Positions 1 to 8,744 of a DNA stretch of 64,000 nucleotides are shown one piece after another (the first letter of the stretch is position 1; each line of letters begins with the position of its first letter). The notes beneath the pieces are model-generated. The model saw only the letters and a list, made by a program, of their open reading frames with translations. It searched no databases and had not been told where the DNA came from. The position numbers and the translations under genes are program-made. Source of the stretch: Paracoccus sp. MA (lineage in GTDB: Bacteria; Pseudomonadota; Alphaproteobacteria; Rhodobacterales; Rhodobacteraceae); contig NZ_CP087597.1 in assembly GCF_020990385.1 (NCBI RefSeq), positions 829,001 through 893,000 of the forward strand. Direction: 5' to 3'.

Positions 1-798
1 ACCAATGTCGCGATCAAGGTCGAGGACACGCCCGGCGGCGACGCCTTCGTGGTCTCGGGCCGCGGCGAATTGCAGATGGGCGTGCTGATCGAGAACATGC
101 GCCGCGAGGGGTTCGAGCTGTCGATCTCGCGCCCGCGGGTGATCTTCCGCGACATCGACGGCGTGCGCCACGAGCCGATCGAGGAAGCCATCATCGATGT
201 CGACGACGAATATACCGGCGCGGTGATCGACAAGCTGACCGGGGCGCGCAAGGGCGACCTCGTCGAGATGAAGCCCGCCGGCCATGGCAAGACTCGCATC
301 GTCGCGCATGTGCCCTCGCGCGGGTTGATCGGCTATCAGGGCGAGTTCATGACCGACACCCGCGGCAATGGCGTGCTGAACCGCATCTTCCACAGCTGGG
401 CGCCCTACAAGGGCCCGATCCAGGGCCGCCGCCAGGGCGTGCTGATCTCGATGGAGGACGGCGTCTCCGTGGCCTATGCGCTGTGGAACCTGGAAGAACG
501 CGGCAAGATGTTCATCGGCGCGCAGGAACAGGTCTATCAGGGCATGATCATCGGCGAGCATTCGCGCGACAACGACCTGGAAGTGAACCCGCTCAAAGGC
601 AAGAAGTTGACCAACGTCCGCGCTTCGGGCACGGACGAGGCGGTGCGGCTGACTCCCCCGGTGCGCATGTCGCTGGAGGAAGCCATCGCCTATATCGACG
701 ACGACGAGCTGGTCGAGGTGACGCCGAAAAGCATCCGCCTGCGCAAGCGCTACCTGGACCCGCACGAGCGCAAGCGCCAATCCCGCGCCGAAGGCTGA
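1..798 (+). CDS. typA: GTP-binding protein TypA/BipA, 3' part
   Basis: The last 265 codons of a translational GTPase of the TypA/BipA family; the GTPase domain lies outside the window. The reading frame is open from base 1, so the gene is cut by the window edge rather than truncated. Visible are the EF-G domain V-like region (SGRGELQMGVLIENMRREG) and the TypA-specific C-terminal domain, with RGLIGYQGEFMTDTRG and a basic tail ending KRQSRAEG. TypA is a ribosome-associated GTPase acting in ribosome assembly and stress adaptation. The stop codon is followed within 30 bases by a perfect inverted repeat. Identification is secure from the C-terminal domain alone. Confidence 0.95.
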   Translation, partial: TNVAIKVEDTPGGDAFVVSGRGELQMGVLIENMRREGFELSISRPRVIFRDIDGVRHEPIEEAIIDVDDEYTGAVIDKLTGARKGDLVEMKPAGHGKTRIVAHVPSRGLIGYQGEFMTDTRGNGVLNRIFHSWAPYKGPIQGRRQGVLISMEDGVSVAYALWNLEERGKMFIGAQEQVYQGMIIGEHSRDNDLEVNPLKGKKLTNVRASGTDEAVRLTPPVRMSLEEAIAYIDDDELVEVTPKSIRLRKRYLDPHERKRQSRAEG

Positions 799-823
799 AT
801 TTATCTCCCTTTCTATTAGATTA

Positions 824-849
824 CAGACTTCCGCATTGTCGGAAGTCTG
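824..849. promoter_or_regulatory. Perfect 10-bp inverted repeat between typA and tetR
   Basis: CAGACTTCCG, six bases, then CGGAAGTCTG: a perfect dyad ending 15 bases before the ATG of the TetR-family gene. Position and symmetry fit an autoregulatory TetR operator. It could also serve as the typA terminator, but the following bases (atagattt) are only weakly T-rich. The two roles are not exclusive. Confidence 0.6.
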
Positions 850-864
850 ATAGATTTGAGACGA

Positions 865-1518
865 ATGGTTCGGGAGCGGCTGATGGAAAGCCGGGGCAAT
901 ATTTATCAGACCTTGATTTTCGCCGCCCAGGAACACCTGGAGGAAACCGGTCACCTTCCCTCCGACCCGGGCGATCTGGCGGCACGCGCCGATGCGAGTC
1001 CGGAAGAGATCCGCACCATGTTCAGTTCGACCGAAGAGCTGCATGAAGGGCTGATCTATCACGCGGTCACATTGCTGAACGATGCTCTGCGCCAGGGGGT
1101 CATTGAGGCCGATACCAGCGACCCGATCGCGCAGATGCATTCGATCGGCCACAGCTACCTGAACTGGGCCGAGAGCAATCCGACCCTGTTCCGGCTGCTG
1201 GTGAACGGGCTGAACGGCGCCATCCGGCCCGACAGCGCGCTGCATCGCTATACCAGTTCGATGCGCGACCTCTATCACCGCAAGTTCAGCGAGGCGCAGC
1301 GGCTGGGCATCCTGTCCGAGGAAGCGGATGTCGAAATCCTGACCATGATGCTGCATTGCCTGGTCAAGGGGGGAAACATGATGTTCCTGACCCGCAGCAC
1401 CGATCCCTGGTTCGACGGCGATCCCCGCTCGACCCGCGAACTCGCCGAAAGGATCTTCACCGAGTTCATGGACAACCTGGTCAGGGCCAACGCGCCCGAA
1501 AGCCGCGCAACCGCCTGA
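865..1518 (+). CDS. TetR/AcrR-family transcriptional regulator
   Basis: A 217-residue protein with the size and helical layout of a TetR regulator. The N-terminal ~60 residues hold the helix-turn-helix region (DLAARADASPEEIRTMF), which is a rather divergent recognition helix. Residues ~65-210 form an all-helical ligand/dimer domain with a LFRLLVNGLNG segment typical of the TetR C-terminal WHG-like fold. I chose ATG 865; a TTG at 856 is also in frame. The inverted repeat directly upstream is a good candidate operator. It is followed by convergent fdxE, so no target operon is obvious apart from itself. The inducer is unknown. Confidence 0.8.
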   Translation: MVRERLMESRGNIYQTLIFAAQEHLEETGHLPSDPGDLAARADASPEEIRTMFSSTEELHEGLIYHAVTLLNDALRQGVIEADTSDPIAQMHSIGHSYLNWAESNPTLFRLLVNGLNGAIRPDSALHRYTSSMRDLYHRKFSEAQRLGILSEEADVEILTMMLHCLVKGGNMMFLTRSTDPWFDGDPRSTRELAERIFTEFMDNLVRANAPESRATA

Positions 1519-1536
1519 AGGCGGGCCGTGGGCGGG

Positions 1537-2034
<498 letters not shown>

Positions 2035-2040
2035 CTAGGC

Positions 2041-3390
2041 TCACACCTTGCGCAGCGCGATCACCGCATTGAGCCCGCCGAAGGCGAAGGCATTCGACAG
2101 CACCGCCTCGACCTTCGCCTCGCGCGCCTCGTTCGGCACCACGTCCAGCGCGCATTCCGGGTCCGGCTCCTCATAGCCGATGGTCGGGGCGATCACGCCG
2201 TCGCGCAGCGCCATGATGCAGGCCAGAAGCTCGACCGCGCCGGTACCGCCGATCAGATGGCCATGCATCGACTTGGTCGAGGAGATCATCAGCCGGTCGG
2301 CATGATGGCCGAAGGCATGGGCGACGGCGGCACATTCGGTCTTGTCGTTCGCCGCCGTGCCGGTGCCATGGGCGTTGATATAGCCGACCTCCTCGGGACG
2401 CATATGCGCATCCAGCATGGCGCCGGTGATGGTGCGCTCGGCGCCGATGGCCGAGGGCATGACGATGTCCTGCGCATCGGCCGACATCGAGAATCCCACC
2501 ACCTCGGCCAGGATATCGGCGCCGCGCGCCGCCGCATGCTCCCAGTCCTCGAAGACGAAGACGCCCGCCCCCTCGCCCTGCACCATGCCGTTGCGGGTGG
2601 CCGAGAACGGCCGGCAGGCATCCTTGGACATGACGCGCAGCCCCTCCCAGGCCTTGACGCCGCCGAAGCACAGCATCGCCTCGGACCCGCCGGTCAGCAT
2701 CACCGTCGCCGCCCCCGAGCGCACCATGTTGAAGGCCAGGCCCATGGCGTGATTGGAGCTGGCGCAGGCGGTGGCCACGGTGAAGCTGGGCCCCAGCAAC
2801 CCGTATTCCATGCTCAGATGCGAGCAGGCGGCGTTGTTCATCAGCTTCGGCACCACGAAAGGATGGACGCGGTTCTTCCCCTCTTCATAGACGGTGCGGT
2901 AATTCTCGTCCCAGGTGTTCATGCCGCCGGCGGCGGTGCCCAGGACCACGCCCGCGCGCAGGCCCAGCTCGCCCTCGAAGACCAGCCCCGACTGCGCCAC
3001 CGCCTCGCGCGCGGCCAGCAGCGTGAACTGGGTGAACTTGTCATAGAGGACGATCTGCTGGCGGTTGAAATAGGTCTCCGCCTCCCAGTCGCGGACCTGG
3101 CCGCCGATGCGGATCGCCAGCCGCTCGACATCGCGGAACTCCAGCGGGCCGATGCCGCAACGGCCCTCGCGCATCGCCTCCAGCGTCGAGGGCACATCGC
3201 GCCCCAGCGCGTTGATCGTGCCCATGCCGGTGATGGCGACGCGGCGCATGCCGTTGCCGTGCCGGCCCATGATGACCCGGCCCAGCACGGTGCGGGCGAT
3301 CTTGGTCGCGCTCTTGACCTTGCCCTTGACCTTGCCGGGCTTGCGCGGGGATTTCGGCGGCCTCTCGCCCTTGTTCTTCTTGGCGTTCAT
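2041..3390 (-). CDS. Beta-ketoacyl-ACP synthase (FabF-like) with basic N-terminal extension
   Basis: A 449-residue condensing enzyme that elongates an acyl chain carried on an ACP. Catalytic residues are Cys209 (TACASSN), His341 (NAHGTGT) and His378 in the KSMHGH motif. The usual FabF start, MRRVAITGMG, is only reached at residue 48. Before it lies a Lys/Arg/Pro-rich segment (MNAKKNKGERPPKSPRK...). The long start is favoured because its ATG overlaps the TGA of the upstream ACP gene as ATGA, a translational-coupling arrangement. With lpxD and the ACP upstream, a role in making the hydroxyacyl or long acyl chains of lipid A is likely, rather than bulk fatty acid synthesis. The role of the basic tail is unknown; membrane or ACP binding is possible. 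Confidence 0.88.
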   Translation of the reverse strand: MNAKKNKGERPPKSPRKPGKVKGKVKSATKIARTVLGRVIMGRHGNGMRRVAITGMGTINALGRDVPSTLEAMREGRCGIGPLEFRDVERLAIRIGGQVRDWEAETYFNRQQIVLYDKFTQFTLLAAREAVAQSGLVFEGELGLRAGVVLGTAAGGMNTWDENYRTVYEEGKNRVHPFVVPKLMNNAACSHLSMEYGLLGPSFTVATACASSNHAMGLAFNMVRSGAATVMLTGGSEAMLCFGGVKAWEGLRVMSKDACRPFSATRNGMVQGEGAGVFVFEDWEHAAARGADILAEVVGFSMSADAQDIVMPSAIGAERTITGAMLDAHMRPEEVGYINAHGTGTAANDKTECAAVAHAFGHHADRLMISSTKSMHGHLIGGTGAVELLACIMALRDGVIAPTIGYEEPDPECALDVVPNEAREAKVEAVLSNAFAFGGLNAVIALRKV

Positions 3391-3647
3391 GCCTTTTCAG
3401 CGACCAGCTTTTCCACGGCGCCGATGATGGCGCCGAGGCTCGATATGTCGAACTCGGATTTCTCGGGCTCGTTGGCGTTGAAGGGCACCGAGATGTCGAA
3501 CGCCTCCTCGATGGCGAAGATGGATTCGACCAGGCCCAGGCTGTCGATGCCGATGTCTTGCGGCGACATCTCGAGCTTCAGCTCGGACGGGTCCAGCATC
3601 GCCTGCTCTGCGACGATCTGGATGATGCGGTCGCGGATTTCTGTCAT
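3387..3647 (-). CDS. Acyl carrier protein, AcpXL-like
   Basis: An 86-residue acidic carrier protein. The phosphopantetheine attachment site is Ser36 in GIDSLGLVES, followed by the helix FAIEEAFDISVPF. It is longer than housekeeping AcpP (~77 residues), as is AcpXL, the carrier for lipid A very-long-chain acyl groups in rhizobia; I assign it by that analogy and by its place between lpxD and a ketoacyl synthase. Its start (ATG 3645-3647) has an acggaggc ribosome-binding site. The ORF remains open upstream but overlaps lpxD out of frame, so the short start is right. It ends in a 4-base overlap with the synthase gene. Confidence 0.82.
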   Translation of the reverse strand: MTEIRDRIIQIVAEQAMLDPSELKLEMSPQDIGIDSLGLVESIFAIEEAFDISVPFNANEPEKSEFDISSLGAIIGAVEKLVAEKA

Positions 3648-3693
3648 CTCGGCCTCCGTTCTGTCCGGTCGCAGACGCTTGCCTGCGGAAATG

Positions 3694-4788
3694 CTATTCT
3701 GCACCGTCCTTGTCGAGCAGTTTCTTAACAGTTTCGCGAAGCTCGGCCACCTGCGCATAAAGTCGCGGCAGGCGGCGGATGTTCTTCTGCGCCTCGACAT
3801 GGGTTTCCATCCGCACCGCCGGGCTGCCCAGCAGCACCCGGCCGGCGGGGGCATTGGTGAAGATCTTGGTCGCGCCCCCCGCGATCACATCGTCGCCGAC
3901 GAAGATGTTGTCCGAGACGCCGACCTGCCCGCCCAACACCACGCGGTTGCCGATCCGGGCCGAGCCGGCGACGCCGACAAGGCCGCAAAGCAGGCAATCC
4001 TCGCCCACGATGCAATTATGGCCGACCTGCACGAGGTTGTCGATCTTGGTGCCGCGGCCGATGCGGGTGGCGCGGATGGTGCCGCGGTCCACGGTGGAAT
4101 TGGCGCCGATCTCGACATCGTCGCCGATCTCCAGCCCGCCCAGGGAATGGATGCGGGTCCAGTGCTGCTGGCGGATCTCGGCCCGCTCGCCCAGGGATTG
4201 GCGGATCTCCTCAACGCCGGATTTCTCGGGCGTGACGAAGGAAAACCCGTCCGCGCCCAGCGAGACGCCGGGGTTCAGGATCACCCGGTCGCCGATGGTC
4301 ACGCCATGGGCGATGCGCACGCCGGGATGGATCAGCGCGTCGCGGCCGATCACCGTATCGGCGCCGATCGAGACATGCGAGGCGATACGCGCCCCCGCCC
4401 CGATCCGCACCCGCGGCCCGATGACCACGAAGGGACCGATGGCGGCGTCCTCGGGCAGCTCGGCCGTGGGGTCGATCACCGCGCTGGCATGGATGCCGGG
4501 CGCGATGCCGGGGCCGGGATCGAAGGCGCGGGTCAGCCCCGCCATGGCCAGCCGCGGCCGCCCGACCAGGATGGCCGCTCGCAGTCCCAGCGCCTCGGGG
4601 TCGGTTCCCTCGGCCAGCAGGGCCATGCCGCCGGGGCTCAGCTTCTCGGCATAGGCGGGCGAGGTCGCGAGCGCGATCTGGTCCGCGCGCGCCTGCCCGG
4701 CTTCGGCCGCGCCGTTGACGATCAGGCTGCCGTCGCCCCAGAGGCGGGCATCCAGCGCGCGGGCCAGTTCGGCGATGGTCAGTGTCAT
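3694..4788 (-). CDS. lpxD: UDP-3-O-(3-hydroxyacyl)glucosamine N-acyltransferase
   Basis: A 364-residue LpxD, third enzyme of lipid A synthesis, transferring a hydroxyacyl chain from ACP to the 2-amino group of UDP-3-O-acyl-glucosamine. The N-terminal uridine-binding domain covers about residues 1-100. It is followed by a left-handed beta-helix of hexapeptide repeats (ADTVIGRDALIHPGVRI, VGHNCIVGEDCLLCG) and a C-terminal helical arm. The catalytic His is probably the one in VQVGHNC. It heads a minus-strand cluster with an ACP and ketoacyl synthase, 46 bases upstream of the ACP start, which suggests a dedicated acyl supply. lpxA, fabZ and lpxB, common lpxD neighbours elsewhere, are absent here. 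Confidence 0.95.
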   Translation of the reverse strand: MTLTIAELARALDARLWGDGSLIVNGAAEAGQARADQIALATSPAYAEKLSPGGMALLAEGTDPEALGLRAAILVGRPRLAMAGLTRAFDPGPGIAPGIHASAVIDPTAELPEDAAIGPFVVIGPRVRIGAGARIASHVSIGADTVIGRDALIHPGVRIAHGVTIGDRVILNPGVSLGADGFSFVTPEKSGVEEIRQSLGERAEIRQQHWTRIHSLGGLEIGDDVEIGANSTVDRGTIRATRIGRGTKIDNLVQVGHNCIVGEDCLLCGLVGVAGSARIGNRVVLGGQVGVSDNIFVGDDVIAGGATKIFTNAPAGRVLLGSPAVRMETHVEAQKNIRRLPRLYAQVAELRETVKKLLDKDGAE

Positions 4789-4814
4789 GCGTTTCCCCTT
4801 GCTTCGGGGTTCAT

Positions 4815-6458
4815 CTATTCATCCCCGGCCGCGGAATCCAGCCCGGCCTTGACCAGCGCCGCATGCACCAGCGCGTCGCGGCCATAGATATCCGGGAAGC
4901 GCCGGATCTGGCCGGTCTGGTCCGGGAAGGCGGTGAAATAGACCAGATGCACCGGCACGGGCGGGCGCAGGTTCAGATAGGTCTCGCGCCCGGATTTCAG
5001 CGCCTTGGCGAACACCGCCTCGGGGCTTTCGACCTGACCCTTCAGCAGCTCATGCGCCAGGTCGACGGGCCGGCCGACGCGGATGCAGCCATGCGAATAG
5101 GCGCGGCTGGACTGGTTGAACAGATGCTTGGTCGGCGTGTCGTGCAGATAGATGTTCCAGGGATTGGGGAACATGAACTTGACCTGCCCCAGCGCATTGT
5201 CGTCGCTGGGTTTCTGCCGCATCCGGTAGGGAAAGGTCTTGGCCGTATACTTGCGGAAATCGATGCGGTCGCGCGGGATGACATTGCCCGCCCCGTCCAC
5301 CACGTCGAGATGGCCGACCGCATGGCGGTTGGCCTGCAGCCGCGGCAGGTATTCCTTGACGGTGATCGAGCGCGGCACGTTCCAGCGCGGATTGACCACC
5401 ATGTATTTCATCGTCTCGCTGAACTCGGGCGTCTCGAATTCGCGATTGGCCTTGCCGATGACCACGCGGGTCTCGAACACCTCCTGCCCGTTCTCGTAGA
5501 TACGGGCGTTGAACTCGGGCAGGTTCACCCAGACGTGCCGGGCGTTCAGGTCGTGGCCGGCCATCCAGCGCATGCGCTCCAGCGCGACCAGGATCGCCTC
5601 GGCCTCGGGGCCGGTGCCGCGGTTGAGCCGTGCCACGGTGCGCGGTCCCGCCACGCCATCGGCCGGCAGACCGGCCGCCTGCTGATAGGCCGCGACCGCC
5701 TGCGCCAGCGGCGCGTCGAAGGTCAGCGGACTGCCCGTGGCGGGCGCGGCGAAATCCACCGAGGCCAGACGCACCCGCAGCGCCGCGACGGCGGGATCGC
5801 TGACCCCCTCGCGCCAGAGCCCCTCGGGCACCCGCGGCGCATCGGCCGGCGCGACCAGCCGCGACTGCCGGGCCAGCGCCTGGCGCAGCGCCTCGTAGCG
5901 CGGATCCTGCGGCGGCAGGCCGGCCAGCATCGCGGCGGGATCGGCGGCGCGGGCGAATGCGCGCAGCAGATCGCCGGTGCGCGGGCGCTGCACCTCGCGC
6001 TTGATTCCCGGCTCGACCCGGCGCGGATCGAGAATGCCGCCGGTGACGTCGTGGCTCCAGTCCGCGAAGCTGCGGGCGAAGCGAAGCTCGGCCTCGACCG
6101 TCCCGGCCCCGTCGCGGTCGAGCTGCCGCAGCACGGCCGGACGATAGCGGCCCGCCGGCAGCCCGTGCGAGGCCGCCTGTCCCACCGCCTCGATCAGCGC
6201 GGCGCGGCGCGCCGCCCCCCCTGCCCCCAGGAAGACCGGCTTCAGCCCGTTGCTGCCGTAGAAATCCGCCAGGCCCGGATGGGCGGCGACCCGCTCGGCC
6301 AGACGCATCTCGGCTTCGGAAAAGGCCAGCCGCGGCGCCGGAAGCGCGGCCACGGGCGCGGCGTCCAGACCCTGCGCCACGGCAGGGCGCGGCAGCACCG
6401 CCAGCACCGCCAGAACAACCAGCGCACGAATCAACCCGGAAAGTGGCACGGAACGCAT
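4815..6458 (-). CDS. L,D-transpeptidase, YcbB/LdtD type
   Basis: A 547-residue exported peptidoglycan crosslinking enzyme that forms 3-3 bonds between diaminopimelate residues. An N-terminal signal segment (LIRALVVLAVLAVLPRPAVAQ) is followed by a helical domain. A peptidoglycan-binding-like stretch comes next (YQQAAGLPADGVAGPRTVARLN). The YkuD catalytic domain has SHGCIRVG, with nucleophile Cys458. Start ATG 6456-6458 places the signal peptide at the N-terminus; the open frame upstream adds 34 implausible residues. It is divergent from a MepK-like endopeptidase gene 296 bases away; in E. coli ldtD (ycbB) and mepK (ycbK) are also neighbours, which supports a shared process. Confidence 0.92.
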   Translation of the reverse strand: MRSVPLSGLIRALVVLAVLAVLPRPAVAQGLDAAPVAALPAPRLAFSEAEMRLAERVAAHPGLADFYGSNGLKPVFLGAGGAARRAALIEAVGQAASHGLPAGRYRPAVLRQLDRDGAGTVEAELRFARSFADWSHDVTGGILDPRRVEPGIKREVQRPRTGDLLRAFARAADPAAMLAGLPPQDPRYEALRQALARQSRLVAPADAPRVPEGLWREGVSDPAVAALRVRLASVDFAAPATGSPLTFDAPLAQAVAAYQQAAGLPADGVAGPRTVARLNRGTGPEAEAILVALERMRWMAGHDLNARHVWVNLPEFNARIYENGQEVFETRVVIGKANREFETPEFSETMKYMVVNPRWNVPRSITVKEYLPRLQANRHAVGHLDVVDGAGNVIPRDRIDFRKYTAKTFPYRMRQKPSDDNALGQVKFMFPNPWNIYLHDTPTKHLFNQSSRAYSHGCIRVGRPVDLAHELLKGQVESPEAVFAKALKSGRETYLNLRPPVPVHLVYFTAFPDQTGQIRRFPDIYGRDALVHAALVKAGLDSAAGDE

Positions 6459-6754
6459 CCTTTTCTCTGTGGCGGAAATCTTCGCATCGGCAACGATTCC
6501 GGTCCAGCGAGCGGCGTTTTTTTCTTGCGTCACTGATGCAGCGCAGGCACGGCCGCGCAAAAACTTGGGCTCCGGTTCCGAATCGGCTTATCGTCGGCGG
6601 ATTTTTGCCGAGAATGGCGGAACTCCGCCGCGCATGGAACGAAAAGCTTCCCTCGGCTCGCGCGCTGGTGACATATTCTTAACCGGTCCCGGCTAAACCG
6701 GGGCGTGCCGTTCAACGGGCGGCAAAACAACGAAAGCAGGACAGGCGATCTGAC
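6459..6754. other. Divergent promoter region between ldt and mepK-like genes
   Basis: A 296-base non-coding stretch that must hold the start signals of two divergent envelope genes. Near 6685-6705 there is a small dyad (CCCGG, ctaaa, CCGGG) in the probable 5' leader of the rightward gene. I cannot assign -35/-10 boxes with confidence and see no coding potential. Confidence 0.5.
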
Positions 6755-7315
6755 ATGACGTTTGAAACTATCTCGCGTCGGGGCATCCTCGGTGTCTTCG
6801 CGGCGACGACGGTGGCAGCAGCGCCGGTTATGGCCAATGCCTTCGGACTTTTGCGGGGCGCCGGCGACATTCGCCGCATCCGCATGTATTCGGGGCGCAC
6901 GGGCGAAAGCATCGACACCGTCTACTGGGTCGAAGGCAAGTATATCCGGGATGCCCTGAATGAAATCAACATCTTCATGCGCGACTGGCGGACGGGCCAG
7001 GCTATCGGCTTCGACCCGCGCACGATCGACATCGCCGCAGCCTCTCACCGGCTGCTGCAAACCAACGAACCCTACATGATGCTGTCGGGCTACCGCTCGC
7101 CGCAGACCAATGCCATGCTGCGCTCGCGCTCCTCGGGCGTGGCCAGGAACTCGCTGCACATGGTGGGCAAGGCTGCCGACCTGCGCCTGAAATCGCGCTC
7201 GGTCTCGCAGATGTACAAGGCCGCGGCGGCCTGCAATGCAGGCGGCGTCGGCAAATACTCGCGCTCGAATTTCGTCCATATGGACTGCGGTCCGATCCGC
7301 CATTGGGGCGCCTGA
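6755..7315 (+). CDS. DUF882/M15-like murein endopeptidase, MepK (YcbK) family
   Basis: A 186-residue exported protein. The N-terminus carries a twin-arginine-like signal (SRRGILGVFAATTVAAAPVMANA), so it is probably folded before export. The catalytic core has the zinc-ligand pattern of this family: GYRSPQTN, SLHMVGKAADLR and FVHMDCGP. MepK in E. coli cleaves crosslinks and preferentially 3-3 bridges, the bonds made by L,D-transpeptidases. The divergent L,D-transpeptidase beside it fits a maker/breaker pair. The start is ATG 6755 after an aggacagg-like ribosome-binding site. A strong rho-independent terminator follows. Confidence 0.9.
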   Translation: MTFETISRRGILGVFAATTVAAAPVMANAFGLLRGAGDIRRIRMYSGRTGESIDTVYWVEGKYIRDALNEINIFMRDWRTGQAIGFDPRTIDIAAASHRLLQTNEPYMMLSGYRSPQTNAMLRSRSSGVARNSLHMVGKAADLRLKSRSVSQMYKAAAACNAGGVGKYSRSNFVHMDCGPIRHWGA

Positions 7316-7350
7316 CTCGCGATCGGTCAAATCGCGGTGATCACGCAAAG

Positions 7351-7376
7351 ACCCGCCCCTTGGGGCGGGTTTTCGT
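7351..7376 (+). terminator. Rho-independent terminator after the mepK-like gene
   Basis: ACCCGCCCC, two bases, GGGGCGGGT: a perfect 9-bp stem followed by TTTCGTTT, 36 bases past the stop codon. Confidence 0.9.
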
Positions 7377-7390
7377 TTGCCCGCGCGGCG

Positions 7391-8143
7391 CTAGCGCAGC
7401 CGCGGCGGCGCCGAGGGATCGCGGCGCGGCGGCTCGGGCGCCGGCGCCGGGGGCGGCGGCTCCAGCACCAGCGCGCCCGGCGGCAGCCCCGGCGCGGCAA
7501 AGCCGATATCGACCCCGCCGGGCAGTTCGGGCAGAAAGGCCAGCAATTCGGCCAGCGCCTTGGCGACCGCCGCCTCATGCGCCGGATCGACGCCGGCAAG
7601 GATCAGCGCGTGGTTGCGCCGCCCGTCCCGCCATTCCGCCGCGACCAGGGCCAGCCGTCCGACCAGCCCCGCCATGTCGCCCAACCGCTGCGCCAGCGGC
7701 TCGGCCAGCAGCGCCACCGCCTCGGCCGAGGGCGCGCCCAGCCGCCGCGCCGCCTCGGCCCCCGCCATGCTGGGCCGCGCCGCAAGCGCCCACCCCAGCC
7801 AGGCCAGCACCTCGGCATCCAGCATCAGCTGCGAGCCGTGGCCGGGGTTGAGAAGCAGCCCCTGCCCCTCCTCGGCCAGGGCCGCGGCAAGGACGCGGCC
7901 CGGCAGGGCGACATAGGCGACCGGCCCACCGACGAAGCCCGCCAGCCGATCCTCGCGGTCGCAGGCCAGGGCAAACCGGCCCTCGGGCAGGTCGAACAGC
8001 CGCAGCTCGGCACGGTCTCCGGCCGGCTCGGCCACCAGCGCGGCGAACAGCTCGGTATCGGCCAGGCGAGACAGGATGCGGGCGCGGGCGGGGGCGTCGG
8101 CCTCGTGAAAAGGAACCTTGCAAAGCTCATCCAGCGGGGTCAT
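7391..8143 (-). CDS. SseB-family protein
   Basis: A 250-residue soluble protein of the SseB family, whose N-terminal domain is recognisable (TPLDELCKVPFHEADAPARARILSRLADTELF..., LPGRVLAAALAEEGQGLLLNPG). The biochemical role of SseB-like proteins outside Salmonella is not established. The C-terminus ends in a proline/alanine-rich tail (PPPPAPAPEPPRRDPSAPPRLR), probably disordered. The start at 8143 overlaps the end of the upstream glycosylase gene by 17 bases, so the two are probably co-translated. No signal peptide is seen. The convergent terminator at 7351 lies just beyond its stop codon. Confidence 0.75.
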   Translation of the reverse strand: MTPLDELCKVPFHEADAPARARILSRLADTELFAALVAEPAGDRAELRLFDLPEGRFALACDREDRLAGFVGGPVAYVALPGRVLAAALAEEGQGLLLNPGHGSQLMLDAEVLAWLGWALAARPSMAGAEAARRLGAPSAEAVALLAEPLAQRLGDMAGLVGRLALVAAEWRDGRRNHALILAGVDPAHEAAVAKALAELLAFLPELPGGVDIGFAAPGLPPGALVLEPPPPAPAPEPPRRDPSAPPRLR

Positions 8144-8744
8144 CGGGCTCTCTCAACAGGGCGGCAACGGCAGCGCGCAATTCCGGCAGCAGCTCGGCCT
8201 GGAACCAGGGATTGCGCCGCAGCCACGCGGTATTGCGCCAGGACGGATGAGGCAAGGGAAAGATGTGCGGCGCGTGATCGCGCCAGCCGGAGACCGTCGC
8301 CGTCACCCCGGCCTTTGCCGCCGCGCCCAGATGCCAGCGTTGCGCATGGCCGCCGACCAGCAGCGTCAGCCGGGGGGCCAGTTCGGCCATCACCCGCTCG
8401 CGCCAGGTCCGGGCGCAGATCGGCGGCGGCGGCAGGTCCGAACCCTTGGCGTCATAGCCCGGAAAGCAGAAGGCCATGGGCACGATGGCGATGCGCGAGC
8501 GGTCGTAGAAGGTCTCGGCCGGCACGCCGATCCAGTCGCGAAGCCGGTCGCCCGAGCGGTCCGCGAAGGGCCGCCCCTGCAGATGCACCTGCATGCCCGG
8601 CGCCTGGCCCACGATCAGGATGCGTGCGCCGGGCCGGAACCAGGCCACCGGGCGCGGACTGTGCGCCGTCGCGGTCAGGGCGAAGCGCGGCGCGCAAAGC
8701 CGGCAGGCGGATATCTCGCGGACAAGGCTGGCAGAAGAGGACAT
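8127..8744 (-). CDS. Uracil-DNA glycosylase family protein with probable [4Fe-4S] cluster
   Basis: A 205-residue member of the UDG superfamily. The water-activating/uracil-binding motif is GQAPG (46-50) and the leucine-loop motif is HPS (PLPHPSW). Four cysteines, C14-x2-C17 and C93-x16-C110, reproduce the C-x2-C...C-x14-17-C spacing of Fe-S family 4/5 uracil-DNA glycosylases. In GQAPG the first motif departs from the GExPG form seen in many family members, so the substrate range should not be assumed to be uracil. It probably acts in base-excision repair. It sits upstream of, and overlaps, the SseB-like gene. The start is ATG 8742-8744. Confidence 0.82.
   Translation of the reverse strand: MSSSASLVREISACRLCAPRFALTATAHSPRPVAWFRPGARILIVGQAPGMQVHLQGRPFADRSGDRLRDWIGVPAETFYDRSRIAIVPMAFCFPGYDAKGSDLPPPPICARTWRERVMAELAPRLTLLVGGHAQRWHLGAAAKAGVTATVSGWRDHAPHIFPLPHPSWRNTAWLRRNPWFQAELLPELRAAVAALLREPDDPAG

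Noticed and set aside
2257-4887. An 876-codon open frame on the plus strand
   Set aside because: It is antisense to the ketoacyl synthase, ACP and lpxD genes. High GC leaves long stop-free shadow frames, and its His/Arg/Gly-rich translation shows no domain.
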